Shown: one piece after another, positions 23,598 to 33,024 of the stretch | Numbering within the stretch: position 1 is the stretch's first letter | Layout of the letters: each line of letters starts with the position of its first letter | DNA from: Streptococcus hyovaginalis DSM 12219 | Lineage (GTDB): Bacteria; Bacillota; Bacilli; Lactobacillales; Streptococcaceae | Reading direction: 5' to 3' | Length of the DNA: 51,846 bases | Assembly: GCF_000420785.1 (NCBI RefSeq) | Contig: NZ_ATVP01000014.1 | Location: 1 to 51,846, forward strand | Notes under the pieces: generated by a model | Told to the model about the DNA's origin: nothing | The model's input: only the letters and a program-made list of their open reading frames with translations | Databases searched by the model: none | Program-made: the position numbers and the translations under genes

Positions 23598-25271
23598 TCA
23601 GATCCCCCTTTCTAAAGCTTGATAATAAGCTGTAACACCTTCTGGATCTTGACCAATCTTGACAGCTAATGCATATAAAGAAGTGGTCTTCAAATGTGCC
23701 TTATGCACTAGCTCTGGATCTGACAAGACTACTTCAGGCGCCGCATCAGCTATGATTGAACGATCAGAAACAACCAAACAGCGATCAGCATAATCCAACA
23801 TCAGCTGCATATCGTGTGTAATCATCACAATGGTATGTCCAGCATCACTGAGTTCTTTCAGAAATGTCATAATTTCCTGATAAGTTCTGAAATCTTGCCC
23901 TGCTGTTGGTTCATCTAAAATAATCACTTCTGGATTTAACACCAAAACAGATGCAATCGTCACCCGTTTTTTCTGACCAAAAGAAAGGGCAGAAATAGGC
24001 CAATGGCGATATGGGTATAAGCCACAGACTCTCAAAACATGCTCAACACGGCTCTGAATAGTCTCATCATCATGACCTCGCAAGCGTAAACCAAGAGCAA
24101 CCTCATCCCAAATCATGGTCTGACTAATCATTTGATTCGGGTTCTGTAACACATAGCCAATACGTTCTGATCGTTCTTTGATCGTGTCATCCGCTATCGA
24201 ATGCCCTTTAAAAAGCAAATCCCCCTTCATCGGTAAAAAACCACAAAGAGCCTTGGCTAAAGTTGATTTTCCAGCACCATTTCGACCAACGATGGCAAGA
24301 AGTTCTCCTTTGGTTAGGGTAAAGGACAGGCACTGCAAAACCGGATTATCAACCTGATAGCCAACTGTCAGGTGATTAACCTCTAGCAAGGTTGACTTTT
24401 GCTTCTCATACGATTTCTCTTGAGAAAAGGATGGGAGCTCAAGTGGCGATAATGGCAATTGAGACAAGGGACTAAGACGTTCCAGCTGTTCCAAATCAAC
24501 CCCGAGATTTTTTAAAACACTAAGATAAAGGGGTTCTCTAATACCATGTTGGTTTAAAAGGGAACTCTCTAACAATTCGTCTGGTTTGCCATTATAAACA
24601 ATACGACCGTCAGCCATCAAGACAATCCGATCAATGTTAATTTCCAGAACATCCTCCAAGCGATGCTCGATAATAATAGTGGTTCCCCCAACCTCATGGT
24701 GCATCTCATCAATCAAGTGCATGGTTTCTTGACCAGATTTCGGATCCAGATTAGCTAACGGCTCATCAAAAAGTAAGATAGGACTTTCATCAATTAAGAC
24801 ACCCGCCAGACTAACCCGTTGCTTTTGACCACCTGACAAATCCTGTGGTCTATGATCAAGAAGCTCAGATAACTCCAGTCGCTCAGACCAACGATTCACC
24901 CGATCTTGCATCTCACTTAGAGCCACCCCATCATTTTCCAGAGCAAAGGCCACATCTTCAGCAACGCTAAGACCAATAAATTGACCATCTGGATCTTGCA
25001 AAACAGTAGACACCAAAAAAGATCGGTCATAGATGGACAATTTTTCAGCCTCTTGACCAGCGATTGTTAAGCTACCCGACATTGTCCCAGGGTAGGTTCC
25101 TGGAATAATCCCATTCAAACATTGCCCCAGGGTCGATTTTCCACTACCTGATGGACCTAAAATTAAAACTTTCTCACCTTGTTCAATGGTCAGATTAATC
25201 CCTTTCAAAGTGGGCTCAGTCTGAGCATCATAAGTAAAGGAAAAGTCTTTGAAACAAATCTTATTTGTCAT
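23598..25271 (-). CDS. ECF transporter fused double ATPase
   Basis: About 557 residues carrying two complete ABC ATPase domains in one chain. Domain 1 has [22 protein letters not shown] and [13 protein letters not shown]. Domain 2 has GRNGAGKST, a degenerate signature [12 protein letters not shown] and [12 protein letters not shown]. Fused A1-A2 proteins of this length occur with the UPF0397 S component in streptococci. I prefer the ATG at 25271, three codons inside the longest frame, because AGAGTGAAGAAG precedes it. It energises the S and T components encoded on either side. Confidence 0.92.
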   Translation of the reverse strand: MTNKICFKDFSFTYDAQTEPTLKGINLTIEQGEKVLILGPSGSGKSTLGQCLNGIIPGTYPGTMSGSLTIAGQEAEKLSIYDRSFLVSTVLQDPDGQFIGLSVAEDVAFALENDGVALSEMQDRVNRWSERLELSELLDHRPQDLSGGQKQRVSLAGVLIDESPILLFDEPLANLDPKSGQETMHLIDEMHHEVGGTTIIIEHRLEDVLEINIDRIVLMADGRIVYNGKPDELLESSLLNQHGIREPLYLSVLKNLGVDLEQLERLSPLSQLPLSPLELPSFSQEKSYEKQKSTLLEVNHLTVGYQVDNPVLQCLSFTLTKGELLAIVGRNGAGKSTLAKALCGFLPMKGDLLFKGHSIADDTIKERSERIGYVLQNPNQMISQTMIWDEVALGLRLRGHDDETIQSRVEHVLRVCGLYPYRHWPISALSFGQKKRVTIASVLVLNPEVIILDEPTAGQDFRTYQEIMTFLKELSDAGHTIVMITHDMQLMLDYADRCLVVSDRSIIADAAPEVVLSDPELVHKAHLKTTSLYALAVKIGQDPEGVTAYYQALERGI

Positions 25272-25297
25272 CTTCTTCACTCTTTAAAGCAAATAAA

Positions 25298-25334
25298 GGA
25301 GTGCACCGAACCCTTAGTATCCGGACATCACTCC
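25298..25334 (-). terminator. Hairpin between ECF S component and ATPase genes
   Basis: Minus-strand GGAGTG / CACTCC with an inner CCG/CGG pairing, followed by TTTATTT. It sits in a 185-base gap inside an otherwise tight gene set, so it may be an attenuator setting the ratio of S component to ATPase/T component. Confidence 0.5.
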
Positions 25335-25456
25335 ACTCAATACTCTTTGATAAGCAAACGACTATTCTTGATTTCGCCCTAGCCTGCATCGATATGACCT
25401 GTAGCTCGTCATTTTGTCGTGTTTGATCGATTTCGAGTATAACCTCTATTTGACGT

Positions 25457-26005
25457 TTAATCTTTACGTAAACTTCCTTTTTTCGTACGGGTTTTAGCGT
25501 ATAAAGCTAGCAATAAACTGCCACCAATACCAACTGTTAAAATATTAACCGTCGCTGATAAAAGACCCTGCGCATACACTTTATTCGATGGTTCACTATA
25601 GATAATAACATCTGCATAAGGTGCTATCAAGCCCCAGCCTAAAACATTGATGACCACTTGTGTTACATTAAAAATAACATAATCTTTAGCAGTTACATAA
25701 CCCTTATTGATATCAATTTTGCGGCTAATTAATCCAATAACAAGACCAACAAGACCTGACACCAAAACCCAAGTCCACCAAGGAGACCCGGATTGAAGAG
25801 CATCCTTAAGCGCGTGACCGATAAATCCTGAGAAGAAACCAACTGTTGGACCATAAATCACAGAAAACAAAGCCAAAACAGCATACTGTAACTGGATACT
25901 GGTGTTAGGGATGGCTGTTGGAATATTAACTAGAATCCCAATGATCACAAAGAGAGCTGCGCCGATACCTGTAGCAACGACAGTTTTAATAGAATTGTTT
26001 TTCAT
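25457..26005 (-). CDS. ECF transporter S component, UPF0397 family
   Basis: A 182-residue integral membrane protein with about five to six hydrophobic helices and little else. The start [20 protein letters not shown] and the segment [19 protein letters not shown] are typical of UPF0397 substrate-binding S components. It would confer the specificity of the ECF importer encoded just downstream. The substrate of UPF0397 is not firmly known to me. The SAM hydroxide adenosyltransferase gene ends 17 bases upstream, hinting at a link to adenosine or methionine metabolism; that is inference. Confidence 0.88.
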   Translation of the reverse strand: MKNNSIKTVVATGIGAALFVIIGILVNIPTAIPNTSIQLQYAVLALFSVIYGPTVGFFSGFIGHALKDALQSGSPWWTWVLVSGLVGLVIGLISRKIDINKGYVTAKDYVIFNVTQVVINVLGWGLIAPYADVIIYSEPSNKVYAQGLLSATVNILTVGIGGSLLLALYAKTRTKKGSLRKD

Positions 26006-26022
26006 AAACTTTCTAACATCCT

Positions 26023-26868
26023 TTATTTGATTTTCTTAATAGCAATACGCCAACTTGACCCGACACCAACATTATAAGCTTTAGCGAAAGATCCCTGATT
26101 GATGGCTAAACCAACACGATAGAGTGAATTGATGTATAAAATTGGCTGCCCCAATCCCACATCAGCAAAAGACTTACCATAAGTAACCTGGTTTTGATAA
26201 ATCAATAAATCATGGTGGGAAATGGTCACTTCAAAACGATCGCCAAATTCTGGTGACAGCGTCTGGAAATCTTCTCGGCTAATAGAGGTCCATAAGGAAC
26301 CAAAGCGCACATCCAAAATATCAATAGCTCCCGAAACCTTAGTTTCAGTGACCTGTGTCTCTACTTCAGGAACTTCCACAATATTTTCCACAGAAAGCTC
26401 TGGTCCTACTTCCTCAAAAGAAATACGCCCTGAAGCCAATTTTGCTCCTGTATAAGCATAAACGTCTCGACCATGGAAAGTATAAGAATGCTCCGTATTT
26501 TTGCGACGGTTAGCTACTTCTGAAATTTCCCTAACAGCCTTGATCCCAACGTGGCGCTTGATGTAAGACAAGGTCCCATTATCAGGCGTTACAATATATT
26601 GATTACCTTCTGTCAAAGCAACAACACTCTTGCGCGATGAGCCAACACCTGGGTCAACAACAGAGACAAAAGTCGTACCTTCTGGCCAATATTCAATAGT
26701 CTGAAAGAGCCGATAGCTAGCCTCAAACGTATTATAAGGTGTGATATCATGAGTTAAATGATGAACACCGAGACCTGGATCTTCTTGAAGAGCAACCCCA
26801 ATCATGGCAGACACCGCACCATCAACCAAACCAAAATCTGACTGTAAAACCAAGAGTTTATTCGACAT
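26023..26868 (-). CDS. SAM hydroxide adenosyltransferase (DUF62)
   Basis: A 281-residue enzyme of the fluorinase/chlorinase superfamily. Most members hydrolyse S-adenosylmethionine with hydroxide to adenosine and methionine. Conserved family segments are visible: [15 protein letters not shown] near the start, [27 protein letters not shown] and [17 protein letters not shown] moved the start to the ATG at 26868, where GAAGGGGAAATT precedes it, instead of 26892. The gene lies 17 bases before the UPF0397 S component and probably shares its transcript. Confidence 0.88.
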   Translation of the reverse strand: MSNKLLVLQSDFGLVDGAVSAMIGVALQEDPGLGVHHLTHDITPYNTFEASYRLFQTIEYWPEGTTFVSVVDPGVGSSRKSVVALTEGNQYIVTPDNGTLSYIKRHVGIKAVREISEVANRRKNTEHSYTFHGRDVYAYTGAKLASGRISFEEVGPELSVENIVEVPEVETQVTETKVSGAIDILDVRFGSLWTSISREDFQTLSPEFGDRFEVTISHHDLLIYQNQVTYGKSFADVGLGQPILYINSLYRVGLAINQGSFAKAYNVGVGSSWRIAIKKIK

Positions 26869-26881
26869 AATTTCCCCTTCA

Positions 26882-26901
26882 AGTGACTTCATTAAGTCAC
26901 T
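26882..26901 (-). promoter_or_regulatory. Hairpin abutting the ribosome binding site of the SAM hydroxide adenosyltransferase gene
   Basis: Minus-strand AGTGACTT / AAGTCACT, an 8-bp perfect stem with loop AATG, ends 2-4 bases before GAAGGGGAA. It could affect initiation or mRNA stability. Role unknown. Confidence 0.4.
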
Positions 26902-26980
26902 GATTTTATATTGGACTTGTTCAGAAACGACTACTCTTTCTAGAACCCCTTATGTGGCTAGCATACCATAACATCAAACT

Positions 26981-26986
26981 ATTATA
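26981..26986 (-). promoter_or_regulatory. Likely -10 of the SAM hydroxide adenosyltransferase / ECF operon
   Basis: Minus-strand TATAAT about 113 bases before the ATG. The -35 region is poor. The leader carries GGGGTTCTAG, recalling a preQ1-I core, but lacks the rest of that aptamer. Confidence 0.4.
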
Positions 26987-27203
26987 GAACCAAGCACTTC
27001 AGGTTAGAGAGTCTATTACCTTCAAATGAGAAGTGGAAACTCCCTTGCAAAAAGTTAGCTGTTTACAGTAATTTTTCCATTGTGTGCGCTGGTCTCCTCT
27101 GTTAGACCTCATCTACCCTAGCACCTACAACATAAAATGATAGGTATTTTGCGCTAGTCGTTCTCTGGTTTTCGAAGCTCACATTACTTAAGAAAGGCAC
27201 TGA

Positions 27204-27461
27204 AAAAAGTTATTTATTGATTTCAAAATAAGTCTATTCAAATATTTTTCTATTTTAACACGACTGGTATCATTTAGCTATTTGGCAATTACTAGAGTAG
27301 CATATAGTTACAAACTATGGCAAGGTTTATTTACCATCTCAATCACCTTCATCATAGTTGGTTATCATTATCTTATTAAAACTACTAATAATCTACAAAC
27401 AAACTTAACCCATTATGAGAGATTATTAAAAACTCTCATAAAATCTATTACCTTTCAGTAG
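27204..27461 (+). pseudogene. Possible gene remnant: start-less frame with membrane-like segment
   Basis: The frame is open for 85 codons to a TAG and has no ATG or GTG start. The translation contains a hydrophobic stretch (GLFTISITFIIVGYHYLI) followed by a polar helix-like tail (NLQTNLTHYERLLKTLIK), an arrangement real proteins often have. It may be the 3' remnant of a membrane protein gene, or a chance opening in AT-rich DNA. No family recognised. Confidence 0.25.
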
Positions 27462-27575
27462 TCTCTAACGTCATACGAATATAATAATGATTTCAACTAG
27501 CTTCATAACCTGTTCAATAAAATTAGCTAAGAATTTCCTTTTTTAAAAAAATTATTGTTTTTCACTATATTTTTA

Positions 27576-27604
27576 TTGATTATCGATATATTTTTTGCTA
27601 TAGT
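27576..27604 (+). promoter_or_regulatory. Promoter of the DUF2975-XRE operon with TATCGATA palindrome
   Basis: TTGATT (27576-27581) and TATAGT (27599-27604) with an exact 17-base spacer. The palindrome TATCGATA (27581-27588) overlaps the -35 edge and spacer, a plausible autoregulatory site for the XRE protein of this operon. Confidence 0.65.
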
Positions 27605-27626
27605 TTAAAATCAAAGGAGAAAAATA

Positions 27627-28100
27627 ATGTTTAAATACACACCAACTAAGGAAAATATCAGTATCTTACTAACTAAATTGGCCCTTATTATCCTAGGACT
27701 AGCCTCTTTTATTATGCTTTTTATCGGTCCATGGATTACAAGGCTCGTAATAGAGCACCGCTCTCCCTTGTTCCAAGATTCTATTCGTTTTTGGGTACTC
27801 TTACTTTTAGGTTATGTTCTTGGTGTTCTCGCTATCAGCTGTATTATAATCCTCTATCAACTTATCACCCGTATTGGCAACAACCATGTTTTCGTCTCTG
27901 AAAACGTTCAAAACTTACGCTATCTAGGATGGATTGTAGGAGCTGTTGCATTGATTTCGCTCTTTATGGGTTTAACAGCCTATCTACCTATGCTACTCGT
28001 TGCTGTTTCATGTAGTCTCCTCACTTTGATTATACGTGTCATTCGTAATGCCTTCGGTAAGGCAGTAGCTTTACAAGAAGAAGTCGATTTCACGATTTAA
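27627..28100 (+). CDS. DUF2975 membrane protein
   Basis: A 157-residue protein with four hydrophobic helices (about 18-38, 55-80, 100-118, 120-140) and the DUF2975 layout. It precedes a small XRE-type DNA-binding protein by 10 bases, the usual partner in Firmicutes. The pair is thought of as a membrane sensor plus regulator, but no ligand or target is known to me. AAAGGAGAAAAATA precedes the ATG. Promoter directly upstream. Confidence 0.85.
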   Translation: MFKYTPTKENISILLTKLALIILGLASFIMLFIGPWITRLVIEHRSPLFQDSIRFWVLLLLGYVLGVLAISCIIILYQLITRIGNNHVFVSENVQNLRYLGWIVGAVALISLFMGLTAYLPMLLVAVSCSLLTLIIRVIRNAFGKAVALQEEVDFTI

Positions 28101-28110
28101 GGAGGTAAGT

Positions 28111-28329
28111 ATGATTCAGATTAATTTAGATGTTGTCATGGCTAAAAAACATATTAGTGCTGGTAAATTAGCAGAACTTATCGACCTAACACCGGCCAAT
28201 CTATCTATTCTAAAAAATAATAAAGCCAAGGCTATTCGCTTCTCAACACTCAATGCTCTTTGCCGAGAACTGGGCTGCCAACCAGGAGACATTCTCGAAT
28301 ATATACCTGATGAAAGTGAGGAAAACTAA
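28111..28329 (+). CDS. Small XRE/Cro-type regulator
   Basis: A 72-residue protein that is essentially one helix-turn-helix: MAKKHISAGKLAELIDLTPANL is helices 1-2, followed by the recognition helix region SILKNNKAKAIRFSTL, and a tail PGDILEYIPDE typical of YozG-like regulators that pair with DUF2975. AAGGAGGTAAGT precedes the ATG. The next gene starts 2 bases after its stop. It probably controls its own operon through the TATCGATA palindrome; this is inferred. Confidence 0.9.
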   Translation: MIQINLDVVMAKKHISAGKLAELIDLTPANLSILKNNKAKAIRFSTLNALCRELGCQPGDILEYIPDESEEN

Positions 28330-28331
28330 GT

Positions 28332-29720
28332 ATGTCTATACCTCCCGCTAAACCACTACAAACCAATTTTACATCTTCTATCATACAACCAAAACCGAAG
28401 CCAAAACCAAATCTATTTAACAGTATTTCTGATTCAGCCTTACGTCGCTTTAAGATCGGAACTCTCTTGCTCTTTATATTGTCATACATTTACTGGATGG
28501 GGATATTTGAAGGCTACAATGAGTATATCTTTGCATTTACTATTGGTATCATTTTCTTGATAGAGTACCTCGGAAAATACAATCTACAAACCTTTAAAAG
28601 CAATACCCAGCAACAACTTGAGACTTCTTTTTTTCTATTAATGACAGTTTTTCAAGCAGTGGCACTGAGTTATTTTGGCTTTCTTGGTCAATTAGAAATT
28701 CCTCAGTTTCTCGCCTTACATGGGTCATTCATCCTCTATACCCTTAGCCGAACAAATTGGCTCAGCCAAGGTCATCTAGGGGTTCTGTCTTGGCTTGACT
28801 TGTGGCGTGGTAGTGTTTTACATCCCTTTGGTCAATTTTTCCTTGCCTTCCGTTTGCTTGCCCAGCCATTTCAGAGAAAGAAGAATATAGGCCAGCAAAA
28901 ACATTTTCGAACTCAATTCACTTTTATCCTAATTAGTGCTCTGTTGTCACTAGTACTCGTTATTTTTGTCTGGTCGCAGCTCAGTCAAGTTTCAGAAAGC
29001 TTTGCTCAGTTCACTCGTTCATTGATCAGCATTTTTACACATTTCTCTCTTGATTTTTTCAATCCTGCTGTTAGTCTTTTCCGAATCTTGATGTGCTTAC
29101 CAATTATGTTATGGCTATATGGTTTAATAACAGCTTCCATTCTCAAGAAAAGAAACCAAAAAACATTTGATTACAGTCGTTTCCAAGAAGAACTGACCCA
29201 AACAAGGCAATTCCCTTCGTCAGCTATCTATATCATTCTAATTAGTCTCAGCTTGACCTATGCTCTCTTTTTCGGCATCGGTCTGAATGAATTAACTAGC
29301 TTGTTGGATACGTCTATCAAAGTCTCTCCACAAGATGCATCTACCGTAGCAGTTTCTGGCTTCTGGCAATTAGTTCGTGTTTCTCTTCTTAACTTTGGGG
29401 TGCTAATAGCCTTCTATATTTTTTCTAAAGAAATGCCTTGGAATAAAAAAGGAACACGTATCGCTTTAACCATTTTATTCGTATTTGCTAGTCTATTTGC
29501 TGCTCTAGCTAGTTGGAAACTCTTTGGTATCTATATCTACTTGTATGGAGCAACACCACTTCGTCTGTTGTCAGCTTGGTTTGTTATCGTGCTCATGATC
29601 TGGTGTCTCCTTACTATTGCTCGCTTCTACAAAGCCTTCCAAGCCATTCGCTGGGGAATCTTCTTCAGCCTCCTCAGCTTTACCATCCTCCTCTACCTTT
29701 ACCCACTATTACTAGGATAA
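28332..29720 (+). CDS. Large polytopic membrane protein, DUF4153/DUF4173-like
   Basis: A 462-residue protein with about ten hydrophobic helices after a proline- and lysine-rich cytosolic N-terminus (PKPKPKPNLFNS). The C-terminal part YGATPLRLLSAWFVIVLMIW resembles the conserved segment of DUF4153/DUF4173 proteins. It starts 2 bases after the XRE gene stop, so it belongs to the DUF2975-XRE operon. No catalytic motif is visible. Function unknown; a transport or envelope role is only a guess. A strong terminator follows. Confidence 0.8.
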   Translation: MSIPPAKPLQTNFTSSIIQPKPKPKPNLFNSISDSALRRFKIGTLLLFILSYIYWMGIFEGYNEYIFAFTIGIIFLIEYLGKYNLQTFKSNTQQQLETSFFLLMTVFQAVALSYFGFLGQLEIPQFLALHGSFILYTLSRTNWLSQGHLGVLSWLDLWRGSVLHPFGQFFLAFRLLAQPFQRKKNIGQQKHFRTQFTFILISALLSLVLVIFVWSQLSQVSESFAQFTRSLISIFTHFSLDFFNPAVSLFRILMCLPIMLWLYGLITASILKKRNQKTFDYSRFQEELTQTRQFPSSAIYIILISLSLTYALFFGIGLNELTSLLDTSIKVSPQDASTVAVSGFWQLVRVSLLNFGVLIAFYIFSKEMPWNKKGTRIALTILFVFASLFAALASWKLFGIYIYLYGATPLRLLSAWFVIVLMIWCLLTIARFYKAFQAIRWGIFFSLLSFTILLYLYPLLLG

Positions 29721-29856
29721 CAATGGCAGCCCTCTAAATTTAGAAGAGCTGAAAAGTCTTTTATGTTGAACTTTCTATTGAAAATAAAGCAGCATGATTC
29801 TTAATATCATAAACAAGCGAGATTTAATTACTACAACACTATCCTAAAAACAAGAC

Positions 29857-29914
29857 AAAATAGCTTAGAATCAACGTTTTACAGCAACGTCATTCTAAGC
29901 TATTTTCTGTTTTT
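29857..29914. terminator. Bidirectional terminator with 15-bp arms
   Basis: AAAATAGCTTAGAAT (29857-29871) and its exact complement (29892-29906) flank a second ACGTT/AACGT stem. A and T runs occur on both outer sides, serving the convergent membrane-protein operon and leuS. Confidence 0.85.
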
Positions 29915-30052
29915 AAAACTTCCCCTACTCCTTTACCTTCAGTCTAAGGAAAAGCCAGTCTTTCTTCCATAGTGATATTATCCAATCAGTTAGAATCTAA
30001 GAATCTAGAATGATACTCCTAGAAATTGGAATTCAACAAACAAGCGAGGAAA

Positions 30053-30091
30053 CTACTTGGTTACAACGTTAACGAGCTTATTAGGAACTAC
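30053..30091 (-). pseudogene. Orphan leuS 3'-end fragment (13 codons including stop)
   Basis: Minus strand reads V-VPNKLVNVVTK-stop. The intact leuS, ending at 30143, finishes [16 protein letters not shown]. The two copies differ mainly at synonymous third positions (for example CCA/CCT, AAA/AAG, TTG/CTC, AAT/AAC) as orthologues from different strains or species would. Similarity stops at 30091. It looks like the tail of the original leuS left after allele replacement. Confidence 0.7.
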
Positions 30092-30142
30092 TCAAAAGCT
30101 CCAGTGGGGGTTTTGAGGTGGGAAATGAGCAAATGAATTGGT

Positions 30143-32644
30143 TTACTTTATAACAATATTAACCAATTTATTTGGTACTGCTATCACTTTAATGATATCT
30201 TTGCCTGCAATTTCAGCTTGGACTTTTTCGTCAGCCATAGCTAGTGCTTCGAGTTCTTCTCGGCTAGCATCTTTTGGAACGATCAGTTTAGCACGAACTT
30301 TACCTTTGATTTGGACAACGATTTCGATTTCATTTTCCACGAGTTTGCTTTCGTCCCAAGTTGGCCAAGCCACATGTGAGATAGACTCTCCTGATGCCGT
30401 CAAAATTTGCCACAATTCTTCACCCAAGTGGGGTGCGAATGGGGCAATGAGCTGAACAAAGCCCTTGGCATAATCAATAAAGAGTTTATCTTCTTTGTTA
30501 GCAGCATTGACAAAAATCATGAGCTGCGCAATAGCTGTGTTGAATTTAAGCTCTTCAACTTGTTCTGTCACGGCTTTAACGGTTTCATGGTAAACCTTAT
30601 CCAAAGCGCCGCTATTTTCTGCAGAAATCTCCTTCGTTGTAATGAGTCGGTAAACACGGTCAAGGAACTTACGAGCCCCTTCTAAACCTTCTTCGGACCA
30701 GGCAATGGAAGCGTCAAGTGGCCCCATGAACATCTCATAGACACGAAGAGTATCAGCTCCATATTGTTCGACCACATCGTCAGGGTTGACAACGTTTTTA
30801 AGGGATTTAGACATCTTAGCAGGTGCTTGTTCAAGTTCTTCACCGGTTTCGATGTTGAAGAATGAGCCGTCACGTTTTTCAACCTTATCTGTCGCAACAA
30901 GGGCACCACGATGGTCACGGTAGCTGGTTCCCAAAATCATCCCTTGGTTAAAGAGTTTTTGGAATGGTTCTTTGGTAGGAACAACGCCCAAATCATAGAG
31001 AACCTTGTGCCAGAAGCGCGCATAGAGCAAGTGAAGAACAGCATGCTCAGCCCCACCGATGTAGATGTCAACTGGCAACCATTGTTTGAGGAGATCCTCA
31101 TCAGCTAATTTCTCATCGTTATGTGGGTCAATGTAACGAAGATAATACCAGCTTGAACCAGCCCATTGCGGCATAGTATTGGTCTCACGACGTCCTATAA
31201 CCCCATCTTCACGGGTCACTTCAAGCCAGTCCGTGATGTTAGCAAGTGGTGATTCTCCAGTTCCTGAGGGACGAATATCCTTGGTTACAGGAAGCACTAG
31301 TGGCAATTCGCTCTCTGGAAGGGCTGTTGATGTACCATCTTCCCAATGGATAATCGGAATTGGCTCACCCCAGTAACGTTGACGGCTAAAGAGCCAGTCA
31401 CGGAGACGATAGTTGACTTGTTTTTTACCGAAGCCATTTTCTTCGAGGAATTCAACCATCTTGTCAATTGCTTCTTCTTTGTTAAGGCCGTCAAGAAATT
31501 CTGAATTGATATGAAGACTGTCTTCAGTATAGGCTGCTTCCTCAACATTGCCCCCTTCCAAGACAGGGATAATGTCTAAGCCAAATTGTTTGGCAAATTC
31601 CCAGTCACGTTCATCATGGGCTGGCACCGCCATAATAGCACCTGTTCCGTAGCTGGCAAGAACATAATCAGAAATCCAAATTGGGATTTCTTTGTCATTA
31701 ACAGGGTTGATAGCGTAGGCCCCTGTAAAGACACCTGTTTTTTCTTTGGCTAGGTCGGTACGTGCCAAGTCAGATTTGAGGCTGGCGGCGCGTTTGTATT
31801 CGGCAATAGCTTCTGCTTGATCTGGTGATGTGATGACATCTACCAAGTCATGCTCAGGCGCCATAACCGCATAAGTTGCCCCAAAAAGGGTATCTGGACG
31901 TGTTGTAAAGACAGTAAAGTCTTTGTCTGTATTTTTCACTTTGAAAGTCACATGCGCACCGGTTGATTTCCCAATCCAGTTGCGTTGCATGTCTTTGATG
32001 GACTCTGGCCAATCCACTTCTTCCAAATCTTCCAAAAGGCGTTCAGCGTAGGCTGTGATTTTAAGCATCCATTGGCGCATTGGCTTACGGACAACAGGGT
32101 AGCCACCACGTTCAGATGTGCCATCAGGAAGCACTTCTTCGTTGGCGATGGCTGTTCCCAATTCCTCAACCCAGTTCACAGGCACTTCAGCTTCATAAGC
32201 CAAGCCTTTTTCGTATAATTTTGTGAAAATCCACTGCGTCCATTTGTAGTAATTAGGGTCAGTTGTGTTGATTTCACGATCCCAGTCGTAAGAAAATCCT
32301 AGCGCATTGATTTGACGTTTGAAATTGGCGATATTTTCCGCAGTAAATTCTGCAGGGTCATTACCAGTATCCATAGCGTACTGCTCTGCAGGAAGACCAA
32401 AAGCGTCCCAGCCCATTGGATGAAGAACATTGTAGCCTTGCGCACGTTTGAAACGACTAAGAATATCTGTCGCTGTGTAGCCTTCAGGGTGTCCAACGTG
32501 GAGACCAGCACCTGATGGGTAAGGGAACATATCAAGAGCGTAGAACTTCGGTTTTGATGCATCTGTTCCTGTTTTAAATGTATGATTGTCAGCCCAAAAA
32601 GCCTGCCATTTGGGTTCAATGTCTTTGTGATTGAAAGTAGCCAT
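30143..32644 (-). CDS. leuS: Leucyl-tRNA synthetase
   Basis: An 833-residue class I synthetase. The HIGH-type motif is in [15 protein letters not shown] near residue 45, the editing CP1 domain lies between about 220 and 415 ([12 protein letters not shown]), and the KMSKS motif is AKMSKSLKN near residue 620. I use the ATG at 32644 ([13 protein letters not shown], the usual start) rather than 32653; neither has a strong ribosome binding site. It is monocistronic, with an extended -10 promoter inside the 3' end of the small upstream gene and a 150-nt leader. A second leuS tail lies downstream. Confidence 0.97.
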   Translation of the reverse strand: MATFNHKDIEPKWQAFWADNHTFKTGTDASKPKFYALDMFPYPSGAGLHVGHPEGYTATDILSRFKRAQGYNVLHPMGWDAFGLPAEQYAMDTGNDPAEFTAENIANFKRQINALGFSYDWDREINTTDPNYYKWTQWIFTKLYEKGLAYEAEVPVNWVEELGTAIANEEVLPDGTSERGGYPVVRKPMRQWMLKITAYAERLLEDLEEVDWPESIKDMQRNWIGKSTGAHVTFKVKNTDKDFTVFTTRPDTLFGATYAVMAPEHDLVDVITSPDQAEAIAEYKRAASLKSDLARTDLAKEKTGVFTGAYAINPVNDKEIPIWISDYVLASYGTGAIMAVPAHDERDWEFAKQFGLDIIPVLEGGNVEEAAYTEDSLHINSEFLDGLNKEEAIDKMVEFLEENGFGKKQVNYRLRDWLFSRQRYWGEPIPIIHWEDGTSTALPESELPLVLPVTKDIRPSGTGESPLANITDWLEVTREDGVIGRRETNTMPQWAGSSWYYLRYIDPHNDEKLADEDLLKQWLPVDIYIGGAEHAVLHLLYARFWHKVLYDLGVVPTKEPFQKLFNQGMILGTSYRDHRGALVATDKVEKRDGSFFNIETGEELEQAPAKMSKSLKNVVNPDDVVEQYGADTLRVYEMFMGPLDASIAWSEEGLEGARKFLDRVYRLITTKEISAENSGALDKVYHETVKAVTEQVEELKFNTAIAQLMIFVNAANKEDKLFIDYAKGFVQLIAPFAPHLGEELWQILTASGESISHVAWPTWDESKLVENEIEIVVQIKGKVRAKLIVPKDASREELEALAMADEKVQAEIAGKDIIKVIAVPNKLVNIVIK

Positions 32645-32731
32645 AATTAACATACCACGGTCGATAAAAGTAATAGCAGTCAGATCTTTTTGCTATAAAG
32701 TAGTCTTCTGATCATACCACACAACCGACCA

Positions 32732-32762
32732 GGATGCTTGCCAGGTCATACCGCAAACATCC
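32732..32762 (-). promoter_or_regulatory. Hairpin in the leuS leader
   Basis: Minus-strand GGATGTTTGC / GCAAGCATCC forms a 9- to 10-bp stem with a bulge in the 150-nt leader. No U-tract follows and no T-box core is visible; role unknown. Confidence 0.35.
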
Positions 32763-32763
32763 C

Positions 32764-32982
32764 TTATTTCCTTCCTTTATTTGAAAAGTTATAATCTTTA
32801 CAATTATAGCATGAAAAAAGGAAAGAAAAAAGGTGGGATAGTCCCCTGCTTAAAAAGAATTTATCTCTTAGTTCAACGCTTGCATTAGGAATATTCTGAG
32901 CATACAACTCTGCAGACTGTTTATCATAAAATCCTTGTGCAATTACATTTCCAAATTGATCGACAACTACCCATTCTTGCAT
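32764..32982 (-). CDS. Small protein of unknown function (72 aa)
   Basis: Starts MQEWVVVDQFGNVIAQGFYD. I use the ATG at 32982, preceded by AGAGGTGGGG, not the GTG three codons upstream. The first half looks like a compact beta/alpha unit; the second half (FLSRGLSHLFSFLFSCYNCK) is low complexity and overlaps the leuS promoter, so the true gene may have been longer or differently ended. I do not recognise a family. It follows the broken GIY-YIG gene by 42 bases on the same strand. Confidence 0.5.
   Translation of the reverse strand: MQEWVVVDQFGNVIAQGFYDKQSAELYAQNIPNASVELRDKFFLSRGLSHLFSFLFSCYNCKDYNFSNKGRK
32803..32811 (-). promoter_or_regulatory. Extended -10 promoter of leuS
   Basis: Minus-strand TGCTATAAT lies inside the last codons of the upstream small gene. 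The -35 (TTTTTC) is weak. Confidence 0.6.
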
Positions 32983-33024
32983 AATCCCCACCTCTTTTCT
33001 TTTACATTCCTTACTAACATAGAT

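Larger units (their letters stand above)
26869..27575. other. Intergenic stretch between the SAM hydroxide adenosyltransferase and DUF2975 genes
   Basis: About 700 AT-rich bases between divergent units. The left end holds the adenosyltransferase leader, hairpin and a likely -10. Position 27204-27461 is an open plus-strand frame of 85 codons with no start codon. I see no other gene or RNA family. Confidence 0.5.
29721..30142. other. Intergenic stretch between the DUF4173-like gene and leuS
   Basis: Convergent genes flank it. It holds a strong bidirectional terminator (29857-29914), a leuS-like tail fragment (30053-30091), and a 7-bp stem CTCAAAA / TTTTGAG (30089-30115) on the leuS side. No complete gene is seen. 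Confidence 0.65.

Noticed and set aside
26920..26960. preQ1-I riboswitch before the SAM hydroxide adenosyltransferase gene
   Set aside because: GGTTCTAG is present, but the pyrimidine partner of P1 and the A-rich AAAAAACTA tail are missing.
28250..28489. Minus-strand frame across the XRE/membrane protein junction
   Set aside because: Opposite strand to two tightly spaced genes with good start signals; no independent support.
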